From positions 1,804,577,967 through 1,804,641,966 of the forward strand of contig CM057450.1 in the NCBI GenBank assembly GCA_016271365.2: a stretch of 64,000 nucleotides of DNA, given 5' to 3'. The notes under the pieces were generated by a model, which searched no databases, was not told where the DNA came from, and was given only the letters and a program-made list of their open reading frames with translations. A program made the translations under genes and the position numbers. The stretch's first letter is position 1. Each line of letters opens with the position of its first letter. Positions 42,212 to 52,814 of this stretch are shown in pieces. This DNA comes from Neoceratodus forsteri. Its lineage: Eukaryota > Chordata > Ceratodontiformes > Ceratodontidae.

Positions 42212-42808
42212 CTAGACCAGATATACTTTGGGGAGGAGGGAGTGGAGCTGCACTTTCCTGACACAGAATGTCATGCAGTTGTCACTGAAGGCGTCCAGCA
42301 GTATACCTGCAGCAACAGTGCGGTGGGGGTGTGAGGTGAGAACCCAGTCCAGGAGGATATGGTTTGATGAGTGGGGATTATGTTGAGTGGTTTCTGTGAT
42401 GAGTTGTGAAAGGTTGAGTAACCCAGTCCTGGGGTTGGTTGACCCGGAGGTCAGGGAAAGCCCATTAATGTTACAGTCACCCAAGAGGATGAGCTCACCA
42501 GTAGAAGAGTGTGAGGAGAGAGTGGAGAGTGAGTCCATCAGAGACGAGGGGGAAATTCTTGGTGAGGAATAGAAAACAAAACCGGGTAGTGAGGAAGAAA
42601 AGGAAAGTTTAGCTAGCAGAAACCCTTGGAAAGAGGGTATAACCTCATTTACCCCTGTCCTGCCTAAAGAGGTGGTATTCTGGAATGGCCAAGCTGTAAC
42701 CAGGAATCCTGGAAGAGAGTCTGGATTATGTGTTACATCGGAGGTCTGGAGAGTTCTGAGAGATCCATACGGTGAGGAAATCCAGATTAGGAAGGAAGCT
42801 CCTAGCAC
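42212..42808 (-). pseudogene. L2-like LINE endonuclease, family D
   Basis: The minus-strand frame of 198 codons carries a Ser/Leu-rich middle then GELILLGDCNINGLSL, equivalent to the G-D-F-N-x-H motif (phenylalanine to cysteine). LLNLSQLITETTQHNPHSSN and LLDWVLTSH follow (D-x-V motif). The end D-A-F-S-D-N-C corresponds to the S-D-H motif, with histidine changed to asparagine. The N-terminal N-x-R-S and E-T-W motifs are not seen. An AP-type endonuclease fold is very likely; two active-site positions are altered, so it is dead. Confidence 0.7.
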
Positions 42809-42954
42809 TGAGGTGGGGAAACACTTAAGTCCTTGAGAAAGGGGAGGCTATGACCAGGGTTCAGTTCCACATCGTCAGCAGGGAGGAGAAGCAGGATGTT
42901 CATAAAAAAGGGCAACTGACATCTAAAGAGTTACTGACAACTCAATGAAAACTT

Positions 42955-43630
42955 TTGTATGTAGATGCAATTCATATCTTTTTCAGGAGTATGGGGAATA
43001 AAATGACAGATTTAGAGGCCATAATAGTGGAAGAGGGACTGGACCTGATTGCCGTAATGGAAACTTGGTGGAAGAAATACCACGACTGGGAAGTGGGTTT
43101 CCCTGGTTATAGCCTTTTTAGGAAAGACAGGAAGGGGAAGGGGGGGGGTAGCATTATATGTAAAGGATGGGATAAAGGCGATAGGGCACTAAAAAGTCTG
43201 GGATTGGCGGAGGTCCTCTGGGTCACACTAATCAAGCAGACTGGTGAGGCTATATGCCTGGGAGTGGTATACAGGCCTCCAAATCAAGGGGAGGATGTGG
43301 ATAATGAGTTAATGTGGGAGGTACAAAGGATGGGAAGCAGGGAGGAACTTCTGATGGTAGGGGATATTAATCTCCCTGATGTGAACTGGGAGATTCCAAC
43401 AGTGGCATTGACTAGGAATATGGAGATTTTGGAATCCTTACAGGAAGCTTTCCTACAGCAGCTGATAAGGGATCTGACTAGGGGCAGAACTATATTGGAC
43501 TTAGTAATGTTAAATGGGGACAGTGTAACCAGTGTCTCAGTGGGGAAAGTCTGGGGATGAGTGATCATAGTGCAGTTAGGTTTAGTCTTAGTATGGGGGT
43601 GGAAGTGAGTAGTACCACCACTATGGTGCT
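42955..43630 (+). pseudogene. CR1 endonuclease
   Basis: The frame 42955-43560 reads FRSMGNKMTDLEAIIVEEGLDLIAVMETWW, giving the N-K-M and E-T-W-W motifs of AP-type endonuclease. It continues DWEVGFPGYSLFRKDRKGK, A-I-C-L-G-V-V-Y-R-P-P-N, LLMVGDINLPDVNWE (G-D-x-N) and TRGRTILDLVMLN. The S-D-H-S-A-V motif follows in the next frame at 43557. All catalytic blocks are present in proper order over about 215 residues. One frameshift near 43555 separates the last motif. The N terminus may extend upstream of the ATG at 42955, but frames there differ. It is the best-preserved endonuclease in the window. Confidence 0.9.
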
Positions 43631-45337
43631 GGACTTCAGGAGGGCTGATTTCAGTAAAATCAGGGAGATTTTCAGGGTCAGTATGGAGGGCAAGGAAAAG
43701 CTGGGCAATGTGGAAGAACTATGGGAGGCTATAAAGAGAGGAATTTGGAGCACAACGGATCTGTACAGTAGGAAGGCAGGTAAGAAGAAACTGGGAAGGA
43801 GGCCACTTTGATATTGTAGAGAAGTGGCTAAGGCCATAAGGGAGGAAAAAGTAACCTTCAGGGCATATAAAAGAACACAAGGAAAGGAGGACAGGGGCAG
43901 TATATAGGAATTAGCTAAGAGTGGCAGGGAAGACGATCAGAAGGGTGAAGGCAGTTACTGAGGAGGTGACAACAAGGGAGGCCAGCAGGGGAGGCAAAAC
44001 GTTCTTCAGATGCATCAGTGAGAGAAGAAAAAAACAAGCAGGGTATAATGAGAATAAAAGGGGAAAGGGGAGCTCTGATAGAGAAGGATTTAGATAAAGC
44101 AGACTTGCTAAACAAGTATTTCTGCTCAGTGTATATGGTAGAAAGGGAGGGAAATGGACCAGAGTTACTGGGTAGAGGCACAGGGGTGGGGTGGGGAGGT
44201 GGACATTAGCCAGTTCAAGGAGAGCAGGGTATTGGAGGAACTGAGTAAGATAAAAGTGGACAAGGCAATGGGTCCAGATGTCCTTCATCCCAGGGTGCTC
44301 CAGGACCTTAGGGAAGAGCTGGCAGCACCACTAACAAGGCTGTTTAACCTTTCATTGGACACAGGGAGAGTTCCAGGGGACTGGAGAAAGGCGAACATGG
44401 TGCCAGTGCACAAGAGCGGAGGCAGAGGATCCGAATAACTATTGTCCGGTCAGTCTTACCTCGGTGGTGGGTAAGATTATGGAGGCACTCCTAGAAGAAA
44501 GGATAGTAAGATTATTTATGGAAAATGGGCTACAGGATGAAAGGCAGCATGGGTTCACAAAGGGTGGGTCATGCTAGACGAACCATATCGAATTCTTGGA
44601 CTGGGTGATGAGGGTATGAGATATGAGGGTTGGGGAAAGGGGGCAGTGGACGTGGCCTGTCTGGACTTCAGCAAGGCCTTTGACACCGTCCCTCACAGGA
44701 GATTGGTGAGCAAGTTGGGCAGTTTAGGAGTAGGGAAGAAAATAACAAATTGGGTGGGAAATTGGCTTAGTGAAAGGGATCAAAGGGTGGTTTTAAATGG
44801 GGTTCATTCCAAGGAGGAAAGAGTGACAAGTGGGGTACCTCAGGGTCTGTACTTGGGCCATTACTCTTCAACATTTACATTGGGGATATTGTGGAGGGAC
44901 TGAATGGGAAAGTGTCCCTTTTTTCGTGGACGATACAAAGATCTGCAATAGGGTGGACACACCAGGAGGAATGGAGCACATGAGAGAGGACCTGTTTAAA
45001 GCTAGACGAGTGGTCGGAGAGATGGCAGCTGAGGTTTAATGCAAAGAAGTGCTGCATAATGCACAGAGGGTGCAAGAACCCAAAGGCCACATACACATTG
45101 TGGGTGGGGGTATTTTGGTTACAAATCAGGAGAGGGACCTAGGGATTATAATCTCAGACGACCTTTAGGAGAAAAAACAGTGTAATAAAGCAGGAGTGGT
45201 ATTACTAGTAGGAGAAGAGAGGTGATAATGCTCCTATACAAGTCCATGGTACATCCCCACTTTGAGTATGGAGTAGAGTTCTGGAGACCTCACCTGCAAA
45301 AGGATGGAGATAGGGTGGAGAGAGTCCAACGGGGAAC
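43631..45337 (+). pseudogene. CR1-C linker and reverse transcriptase
   Basis: Linker: VLDFRRADFSKIREIF and W-E-A-I-K-R-G-I (43620-43760). RT: KIKVDKAMGPDVLHPRVL with L-F-N-L-S-L-D-T-G-R-V-P-G-D-W (44230-44400), N-Y-C-P-V-S-L-T-S (44440), R-Q-H-G-F-T-K-G, DVACLDFSKAFDTVPH (44645), SGVPQG (44830), and a damaged F-V-D-D-T-K near 44925. W-Q-L-R-F-N-A-K-K-C, and LLYKSMVHPHFEYGVEFWRP at 45225-45290, complete it. The second residue of the catalytic box is V. Breaks occur near 43810, 44020, 44430, 44560, 44850 and 45110. It ends at about 45337. Confidence 0.8.
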
Positions 45338-45417
45338 ATTTCCTTTACGGAGTGCCTTTCTCTATATTAAAAGTGAAACTTACAACAAGGGAAGTGTTCC
45401 CTTTACTTTATATTACT

Positions 45418-45628
45418 TGGCTGGCAGTATAGCCTAGAGGTTAGAGTAACGAGCTGTGAATGGGCTTGGTACCTGCAGACTGGGTTTGATTCTCACAACC
45501 TGCACTTGCATACTATGTGACTCTGAGCAAGTCACTTAACCAACCCAAAGCTCCCGGGTCGCCCCTGAAAACAGGCACTTGTGCCTAGTGGGCCTTACCC
45601 AGGTAACAAACACTAAATAAATAAATAT
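45418..45628 (+). mobile_element. tRNA-derived SINE, MIR/CORE-like
   Basis: The head carries an A-box-like tagcctagaggttagag (45430) and a B-box-like gggtttgattctca (45483). Next is a core containing tgactctgagcaagtcactt, which strongly resembles the conserved core of MIR. The 3' end closes with actaaataaataaata. RNA polymerase III would start just upstream of the A box. It sits next to the broken end of CR1-C. Confidence 0.8.
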
Positions 45629-45997
45629 TTATTCAATGTTGTGGGCCTTTCCTATGGTCACAAGGTTCACCATTCAAGACAACAACAAAATAAAAAGAGT
45701 GGTTCTTAGAGCTGCCCATTTAAACAAAATTCTAGCACTTTAAGCAGCTTTATGCATTTCAGAGTATCCTGCACTTTATTTACTAGCACTCCATACCATT
45801 TGTACAGGTGCCTACGTCCATTGCAAAGCACATAAGCAATTTAAATAGCAGGCAGCATTTACTTATCAAATGCACCCGATGCATGCTATACTTATTCCTT
45901 CTGCTCTCATATTGGGGTTCCCTTATTCCTTCTGCTCCCATAATGGGGTTCCCTTATGTCAATAGTTTATCCATTTGTTGGGCCATTCAGCACATTA
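45629..45997. other. Spacer with short duplication
   Basis: At about 45893-45955 the segment ccttctgctc...ttggggttcccttat is repeated twice in tandem (about 32 bp). Otherwise nothing is recognised. Confidence 0.5.
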
Positions 45998-46335
45998 AAC
46001 ATAGAAACATAGACTTTGATGGCAGATAAGTACCACTTGTCTCACCTAGTCTGTCCATTTCCCTACCTATTGGATAAGCTGCAGATCCTAGTTAACCAAC
46101 AGCCTACTTCTTCCTACCCCCACCAGAATTGCCTTATGTCTGTCCCATGCATTCTTGAATTCGCCCACTGTTTCTTGACCCAACGACCTCCTCAGGAAGG
46201 GTGTTCCATACGTGCAACACCTTCTCTGTGAAAAAATACTTCCTCACATTGTTCCTAAGCCGTCCCCCCTCTATCTTCAAATTGTGCCCCCTTGTTCTTG
46301 GACATCTCTTTTTCGAAAAGACAATTCCTTCCTAA
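45998..46335 (-). mobile_element. CR1 3' end, antisense
   Basis: It begins (plus strand) aacatagaaacatagac, the CR1 terminal repeat in reverse. It continues with the untranslated and C-terminal region (ttctctgtgaaaaaatactt, the reverse of the FFTE block) to about 46335, where truncation ends it. It is colinear with 1916-2250. Confidence 0.8.
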
Positions 46336-46630
46336 GCACTACATGGTGGGCAAGGGAAGACCCTCGTCTCCCTACCGGGGCACCCACCCATGACAGGGGT
46401 CACCCTGTCACAATGGCATACAAATCTAAAAAACATGGGGAAGGGGGGAAGACCCACACCATCCCACCCCACTCTTCCTGTCAAGAACCCCCCTTTCACA
46501 CTGAGCCAGTTTGTTCTGCAGAAGTTATCTACAGCTGAGACCTCCTTTTCCCAACCGCAGGACCCATGGAGAAATGCTTGCAGTCATCACTGAGCTACTG
46601 CTCTTTCCCCCGCTGCACTGAGCCTGCTGG
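46336..46630. other. Unassigned spacer
   Basis: C-rich stretches are present; no domain or repeat identified. Confidence 0.4.
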
Positions 46631-47497
46631 CTGCTCCTACTCACCACATCATGCCGCAGGCTTCTTCCCGGATGTGCCATAGGGTTGTGTACTACGGCCT
46701 GCCCCATGTCAAAGACCTGCTGATGCGGACGATCTCCGAGATGACATGGAATGGAATGGAGGGTGGGGGTGGGACAGCACAGAGCGAGAGAGTGGGAGGG
46801 ATTTTGTTCAACTTATACAGGGGCAGGGAATGGACAGCACACAGAGGGAAGGAGTGGGAGGGGTGTTTTTAATTTATATGGGAACATAGAGGACGGGAGC
46901 GGGAGGGGTATTGTTTCACTGATATGGGGACAGGCAACGGAGGGTGGGTTGGGACAGCACCAAGGGAGGGAGCAAGAGGGGTTTTGTTTTATTTATACAT
47001 GGACAGAGAATGGAGGACAGGGGTAGGACAGTATGCATAGGGAGGGAGTGGAAGGGGTTTTATTTTACTTATACAGGAAGAGGGAACGGAGGGTGAGGCT
47101 GGGACAGCACACAGAGGGAAGGAGCGGGAGGGGGTGTTTTTACTTTATTTGGGAGCACCTGACAGAGGGTGGGAGTGGGACAGCACAGGGGGAGGTTTTT
47201 TCTTCTTCTGTCATGATGGGCTCATGACGTTGAAAGCTGCTCAGCTGTTTGCTGAGGCGGCTTCATGCAAATCAAAGGACCAAAGCCATCTCTGATTGGA
47301 GTGACTTCGGTCCTTAAAAGTACACAAAATTTACACCCAGCAAGCAGCGAGTGGTGTCACAACCACACTGCGTGGTCATTGGTCTAGATTGCTGAGCCCC
47401 TGCTATTGTGAACTGCAATGGGCTCATAAGTGACACACCTGCGCAATCCCTTTTCAGTTGCCACAAAACATTTGGTGCTCAGGCTCATCAAACATAA
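46631..47497 (+). repeat. Unclassified repeat with internal minisatellite, copy 1
   Basis: It starts tcaccacatcatgccgcagg and ends near catcaaacata. The interior (46757-47210) holds about six units of about 75 bp built on ggagggtgggacagcacaca, gggagggagcgggaggggtt and ttattttacttatac. After it comes an imperfect hairpin (tcaaaggacc...ggtccttaa, 47272-47317). Same layout as 48634-49331. Confidence 0.75.
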
Positions 47498-47621
47498 TAA
47501 GATGTATATAAAACTTAAAAACTTTAATTTGGGGGGATTAATTTAGAACAATTTTTTTCAGTTCCTGATAGCATAACAAACAAAAAAGCTGAAGCTATTT
47601 GTCTTTACAATTCCACTTTTG

Positions 47622-48605
47622 ACATAAAAACATAGAAACCTAATCACTGAGAGCAAAAAATGGCCTCACGACATGACCCATCTAGTCTGCCAAACAAACC
47701 CTACCTACTGTATATTATGTTAGCGGTTACTCATGCCCCTACCCTCAAGACATCCTTACCTTACACCCCTACCAGTCCCATATGCCTATCCCCCAGTGCT
47801 TAATTTGGCACAGACCCCTACTCTTAGTAATTTATTTATTTTTCTGTACTTTAATTTTTAGTGATTTTTGCCAGAATACTGTCAAGTATCCATATACATA
47901 AATGACAGTGGTACAGTAATACTATTAAGTGTACCAGTGAATTCATTCATATATTAGATACTGCATGATCTGGCTAATTGAAAGAACACACATCAATGTA
48001 AGATTCTAGATTTCATTGTTGGTCATATTAGGTGGGCCATTCCTTGTTGTACCATAAAAACTTCCCAATCCAAAAGAGGCTCCCTCCATCTCCTTGCCAT
48101 CTTATTTTCTATCTCAGGAAACAAATTATTGGCGTTGTTGCATTAGACAATATAAAGCGACCTCTGTAACCAGGTGTTAATAAAAGTAGGTAATTGTTGT
48201 TGAAACATACTAGTAATTTTCTCCATTTTACGAAGTTCAGTTATGATATCCTGCCATGTCCCTTTCTTTCATATCATTGCAGTCAACCATTGTTTGGCAA
48301 TTGTTTTTTTGGCAACTGCAATACAAATATGTGTGACTTTTGGTAATGGGTCTTTTATAGTCTAGGAAGTATCTTATAGAACATAATTGGTTGTAAAATG
48401 AGTTGTATATTAGGATCCAAACATTGTGCCAATGATAGTTGCAGCTGTGTCCTAAGAGGCTGTGCCTTACACAGTCCCAAAAACCTTGGTAATTTATTTC
48501 ATTTTTCACCCACCCTCTCTGTAAATAAATACTTGCTGACTTTTTTTTTTAATCTCCCACCAGTTTCATGGCGTTTTCCCCTCATGCCCATGTTTACATC
48601 CATTG
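47622..48605 (-). mobile_element. CR1 3' end, antisense, interrupted
   Basis: The terminal repeat and untranslated part lie at 47622-47812 (acataaaaacatagaaa, then catctagtctgcca). A further CR1 segment matching the FFTE region in reverse lies at about 48503-48605. The 690 bp between (47813-48502) is AT-rich and unassigned, probably an insertion. Confidence 0.6.
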
Positions 48606-48633
48606 TGACCACCTAAACCCACAACGTAGCCCA

Positions 48634-49331
48634 CGGGCAGCCCCAACTCACCACACCATGCTGCAGTCTCCTTCCCAGATGTACCACAGGTTCGTTTAAT
48701 GCGGCCTGTCCCATGTCAGAGACCTGCCAAAGTGGGCAAATCTCTGAGCTGACATGGAATGGAGGGTGTGGGTGGGACAGCACCCTTGAGGGAGGGAGCG
48801 GAAGGGGTTTTGTTTTACTTATGCTGGGACAGGCAACGGAGGGTGGGGTGGACAGCACATAGAGGAGGTGTGGGAGTTTTTTTTTTTTTTTTTTTTACTC
48901 ATAGGGGATGTGGAACGGAGGGTGGGGTGGGACAGCACACAGAGGAGGGAGTGGAGGAGTGTTTACTTTAAATGGGAACACGGAACAGAAGGTGGAGGTG
49001 GGACAGCACACAAAGGGAGGGAGGAAGGGGAGACTTTTTCTTCCACTGTCATGACAGACTCAGGACGTTGAAAGCCACTCAGCTGTTTGCTGAGGCAGTT
49101 TCATGCAAATCAAAGGACCGAAGCCCTCTCTGATTTTAGCAGCTTCGGTCCTTTGAAGTACACGAAGTTTATGTCCAGCAAGCAGCGAGTGGTGTCACGA
49201 CTGCACTGCATGGTCATTAGTCTAGACTGCCGAGCCCCTGCTATTGCGAACTGCAATGGGCTCGGCATTAACAACCCCCCACAATCCCTTTTCACTCCTT
49301 ACAAAACTTTTGCACAGGTGCATCAAACATA
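48634..49331 (+). repeat. Unclassified repeat with internal minisatellite, copy 2
   Basis: It is homologous to 46631-47497 at both ends, with about four minisatellite units and a T-run (48877-48897). A perfect 15-bp inverted repeat tcaaaggaccgaagc / gcttcggtcctttga lies at 49110-49124 and 49142-49156. Confidence 0.8.
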
Positions 49332-50370
49332 AAAATTACACAAACAAGTTACTGCTAACAGGATTTGATCTTATTGGCCCTCGCAGCAGTGACCATGGGA
49401 TTGTGTCCATATCTTCTAAATATTCAAGTTGTGTAATGTGTACAGTTACTTCGCCTTTGTGTTATTTAAAGCCCATGTAAATGTTCCAAGTTGTTACAGG
49501 AAAAAAATATATATGAGACAACTCCATAGAAGTTTGTGACCCCAACCAGTTAATATGAATACTGTGTTACAAACGTAGTCCCAAAAGGAAACCAACCATT
49601 TAACATTTTAGATTTAGTTCAACTTCAAAATTACAGTATCTGAAACTTACAACGTGAACAGTCAGATTACTGTTTTCAATCACACGGAGCATAAACCACA
49701 TCTTCCTTTTGAGACTGGTGGCTTTTTGTGTTGTCTTTAGAAGCTGGAGTGTAGCCGATGGCCAGATCTCTGAATAATGATGGCTACATGTCTTGATTAG
49801 TGCATGCATGGGACATGCTACGTTGTCACACGAGGTGGTGGCCATTTTGATACTGATCTACAAACAAAGGACGTTGTGGAGAAATGGTGCCAGTGTAGAA
49901 ATCCAAGGACCAACAAACAGTACAGCACGTACCACCACAAAGCCCCTCGAGAGTGAAACTGGGACGTAGGACACCACCTGTCTGAGTATGCTATTTTTTT
50001 GTGTTCCAGAACAATTAAATGTCTTAGCATTTCAGCTGTTGGACTCCCATGTATTTTGTGGCGGTGAGTGCTGTGCAGCTAGAGACTGCTGGCCATTTTG
50101 ATACTTTTGTCTCCCATTCAGCAAAGAGGGCCACCAACATGCGATTCCAAATAACAATTTAAATTAACAGCTCCACTGACATTGCTGCTACCAACAAAAG
50201 GACATTAAGTACATTGAACATCTGGATCTCTTTGGCCCACTACTCCTGCAGTAATAATAAGAGAACAGATAAACCATTTGAAATAGAGTCCTTCCCTGCA
50301 ACATTTGTAAATGGGTTAAATCAGTTGGAAGCAGTGGTGGTACCAGTCCCGTTCAAGCCTCCTTACCCTC
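49332..50370. other. Unassigned stretch
   Basis: Short frames up to 81 codons on either strand, none with a domain. No clear repeat boundaries. Confidence 0.4.
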
Positions 50371-50374
50371 AGAA

Positions 50375-51200
50375 GCTCCAATTTGGTCTTAACTGATGTA
50401 GTCTTGTCTTAAGAGATAGTCTTTTGCCTGAAGTTCCCCCTGTGTAGTTGATGCGGAGGCACGTGGGGAATTGGAGTGCGTGAGCCATGTCAAGTGCCTG
50501 GAGTCCATTTCTCACTCCCTCAATGCTTTTCCTTTGCTTTGTGGTAAAGCTAAAATAAGGAAAAGAGCTCATTTGGGTACTGTCCTCAATATGCACTTGC
50601 CCTTTTCTTTTGGTTATGTATGCAAGTGTTCTCTTTGCTGTGCGAACCTACTTACAATGAGAATAGTCCAGGGTTGATCTGAATTAGCTGGTCTCTGATG
50701 AGTAGTGACTCTGTAAGGTTTAGTGAGCTGACCATCTTTATAGAGACCCAGGATAAAGTTTATTAGGTTGTAAGCAAGGAGGAGAAGATCCAGTCCCTCT
50801 GCTCCTTCTGGTACACCAAGGAGCCTTACATTACCCTGGTGGTGTACCTCGTTCTCTAAATGTTCCAGGCGGAACGGTAATAATTTATTTTCTGTGATAA
50901 CTCCGATTACCCCTGCTGCAGATTTACTAACAGAGTCTGATATGGACTTTGCTTCATCTGCTGCAGAGGTAAGACTAGCTTCCATGTTTGAAAATTTGCT
51001 GTTAAGACCCTCCGCTTTCTTATTGGGGTGCCTTATCACCTGCAGCAAGGCAACGTTCGATGGCTCTACTTCCTTAGTTACCTCATGGCCTCCTGTCCCT
51101 ACTTCATCTTGCAGCTTTGCATGCTTAGCCTTTATCACTGTGCTGCGCGACGGCTTGGCAAGGCTTGCCCATTTGGAAAATGTAGAAATTTTATAGCACT
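50375..51200 (-). pseudogene. L1-like ORF1 protein
   Basis: The minus-strand frame 50614-51138 (174 codons) begins with a heptad-like stretch (about residues 1-85; leucine, isoleucine and alanine spacing), a likely coiled coil. It then has LEHLENEVHHQGNVRLLGVP and E-G-A-E-G, the classic start of the L1 ORF1p RNA-recognition domain, then Y-R-V-T-T-H-Q-R-P and I-L-I-V-S-R-F. After a frameshift near 50600 the C-terminal domain follows (S-F-T-T-K-Q-R-K-S; FPTCLRINYTGG), ending near 50375. In L1/Tx1 elements this protein trimerises and coats the RNA. No ORF2 follows at this place. One frameshift; otherwise well preserved. Confidence 0.8.
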
Positions 51201-52814
51201 AGATGCAGGATGCCAAGAAGAATCCAATACTGCTAATGAAACAAACTTTTAGTCAGTAAAAACAGAAAAACGATTATAATGTAGATTGGTTGTAGCATAT
51301 GAGCTCCTCAGTAGAGCAGCTTGTCTCATCGGCTGCTGGCCACTACTCTCCTACTATAAGGATATTTGACTTAAACTGGATCTTTCTCTTAGGACTTTAT
51401 GGTCTCCTGCTGCATGTCCACAAGTGAAATCATAAAATCCAATAGTCAGTGTCTTCCACAGAACACTACATTCTCATCTTAAAGATAGAAGCACCAGGAT
51501 CCTGTGGGTGCCAGCTCTTTTGGCTGGCAACATCTGTGCATAGAACTTACATACAGTGCCAGGGGCACATCATCAGTATACATAGCACTGACAGTCTCAA
51601 CTGCCTCAATTTCATTTTTATCATCATAGAGCTAGGATCTTGTTGGGGACAATAAGTTCTCACTGCTTCTAAGAATGTTCCTGTTTAGTTTGTGGTAGCT
51701 TATATGGTTTACTTCTTGCATTTAGCTGTATTTGGTTGTTTGCTGTCATTTTTTTTGCTAATTTTAAATAAATGTTCTTATGCCAGGCAGCCACTCTTTA
51801 CAATTGCTGCTACCATTATTGAACTGTTTTTCTTTCACTCGGCGTTATTGTTCTTTTGTTTACATTTGAAGTTTATTAAATTGTTTAGAAAGCATAATTA
51901 CACAAGATGAAAAACGGTCAGTTTCACACAGAGGTAACATATATCCTGTGCTGAGAAATAACCGGTGTAATACAAGCCAACATAGAAATACAGCCTAATA
52001 TTCAAGTATTTGATGTAGGTAGTAATACAGGGCTTTACAGTTTCAGCCGGTCATACCATTCTGTCCTCTTGTTTACCAACTCCTATTAAGGTGTATTATT
52101 GTCAGGTACAAATGCTTTATCATCCTCCGTCATGTAGAACACCTACTGTTGCCAGTGGTCCCTGAATTGAGGTTCTTATCCATGAAGTAGAAAGGTTAAG
52201 CTCTCCATATGCTAAATGGAATTGACTGCATCTCTCCACTGCACCATTGTAGAGGCACAAACTTCAGCTACATTCCCATGATTGTTTTTTTGGCTGCTTA
52301 TGTGCTGTTATCATTTTCAGCAGTTTTTCAGTGCAATGGACTCCTCTACGTGACCTCCTCTGTACCCTAAAACTCCAATTGTGGGTGTTTTGCACCTATC
52401 CAGCTGTCTGGCATGGCTCTGGCTGTTAGGCAGTGGTCACAGGACTGGCTAGAACAGTGTCTAGGATGGGACCCTTTTTCGGTGCATTCATGAATAGGGA
52501 AGAAGACTCGGTTAAGGTCTCGTTGGGCCCTGAGTAGAGAGATCCATTTATGTTTCTGTCCATATCCGCATCATATGATGACAATCATGGTACTGACCTC
52601 ATTGTCAACAGCTCACCTTAGTGCCGAGATAGTATCAACATTGGAGGCCTTAGATATCTGCCATTTTATCTGTGTTGATGTTGACACCAGTCATGGTGCT
52701 GTCATCAGTGATGAACATGGTGTCATCATTGCAGCGCTAAGCGTTGTGACAACATCATTGGTGCCCCTTGGTCCTTCTGGTAAATGTCTTGCCTGTGTCT
52801 CACCCCTCCTGTGT
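51201..52814. other. Unassigned stretch
   Basis: Frames of 60-100 codons occur but lack domains. At about 52560-52760 a plus frame is rich in V, I, S, T with repeated gtcatc-like DNA; it is of unknown origin. No SINE or terminal repeat seen. Confidence 0.4.

Larger units (their letters stand above)
40562..42860 (-). mobile_element. L2-like LINE (family D), antisense
   Basis: On the minus strand it runs from an endonuclease near 42810 to a 3' untranslated end at 40562. The end (gagccaaggcttgtttcctg, gcaacctggggg) is the reverse complement of the 3' end of the sense copy at 54615-54700. It abuts the right TA of the Tigger element. RT fingers and part of the palm are deleted. Confidence 0.8.
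42955..45337 (+). mobile_element. CR1 copy C with endonuclease and RT, 3' end missing
   Basis: It starts within the endonuclease at 42955 and passes through the full RT to the C-R-T block LEYGVEFWRPH, then stops abruptly at about 45337 without the CR1 3' region. LINE copies normally keep the 3' end, so a later deletion or rearrangement removed it. Confidence 0.8.

Noticed and set aside
41560..42334. Plus-strand frames within the antisense LINE
   Set aside because: They oppose recognisable LINE endonuclease and RT remnants on the minus strand.
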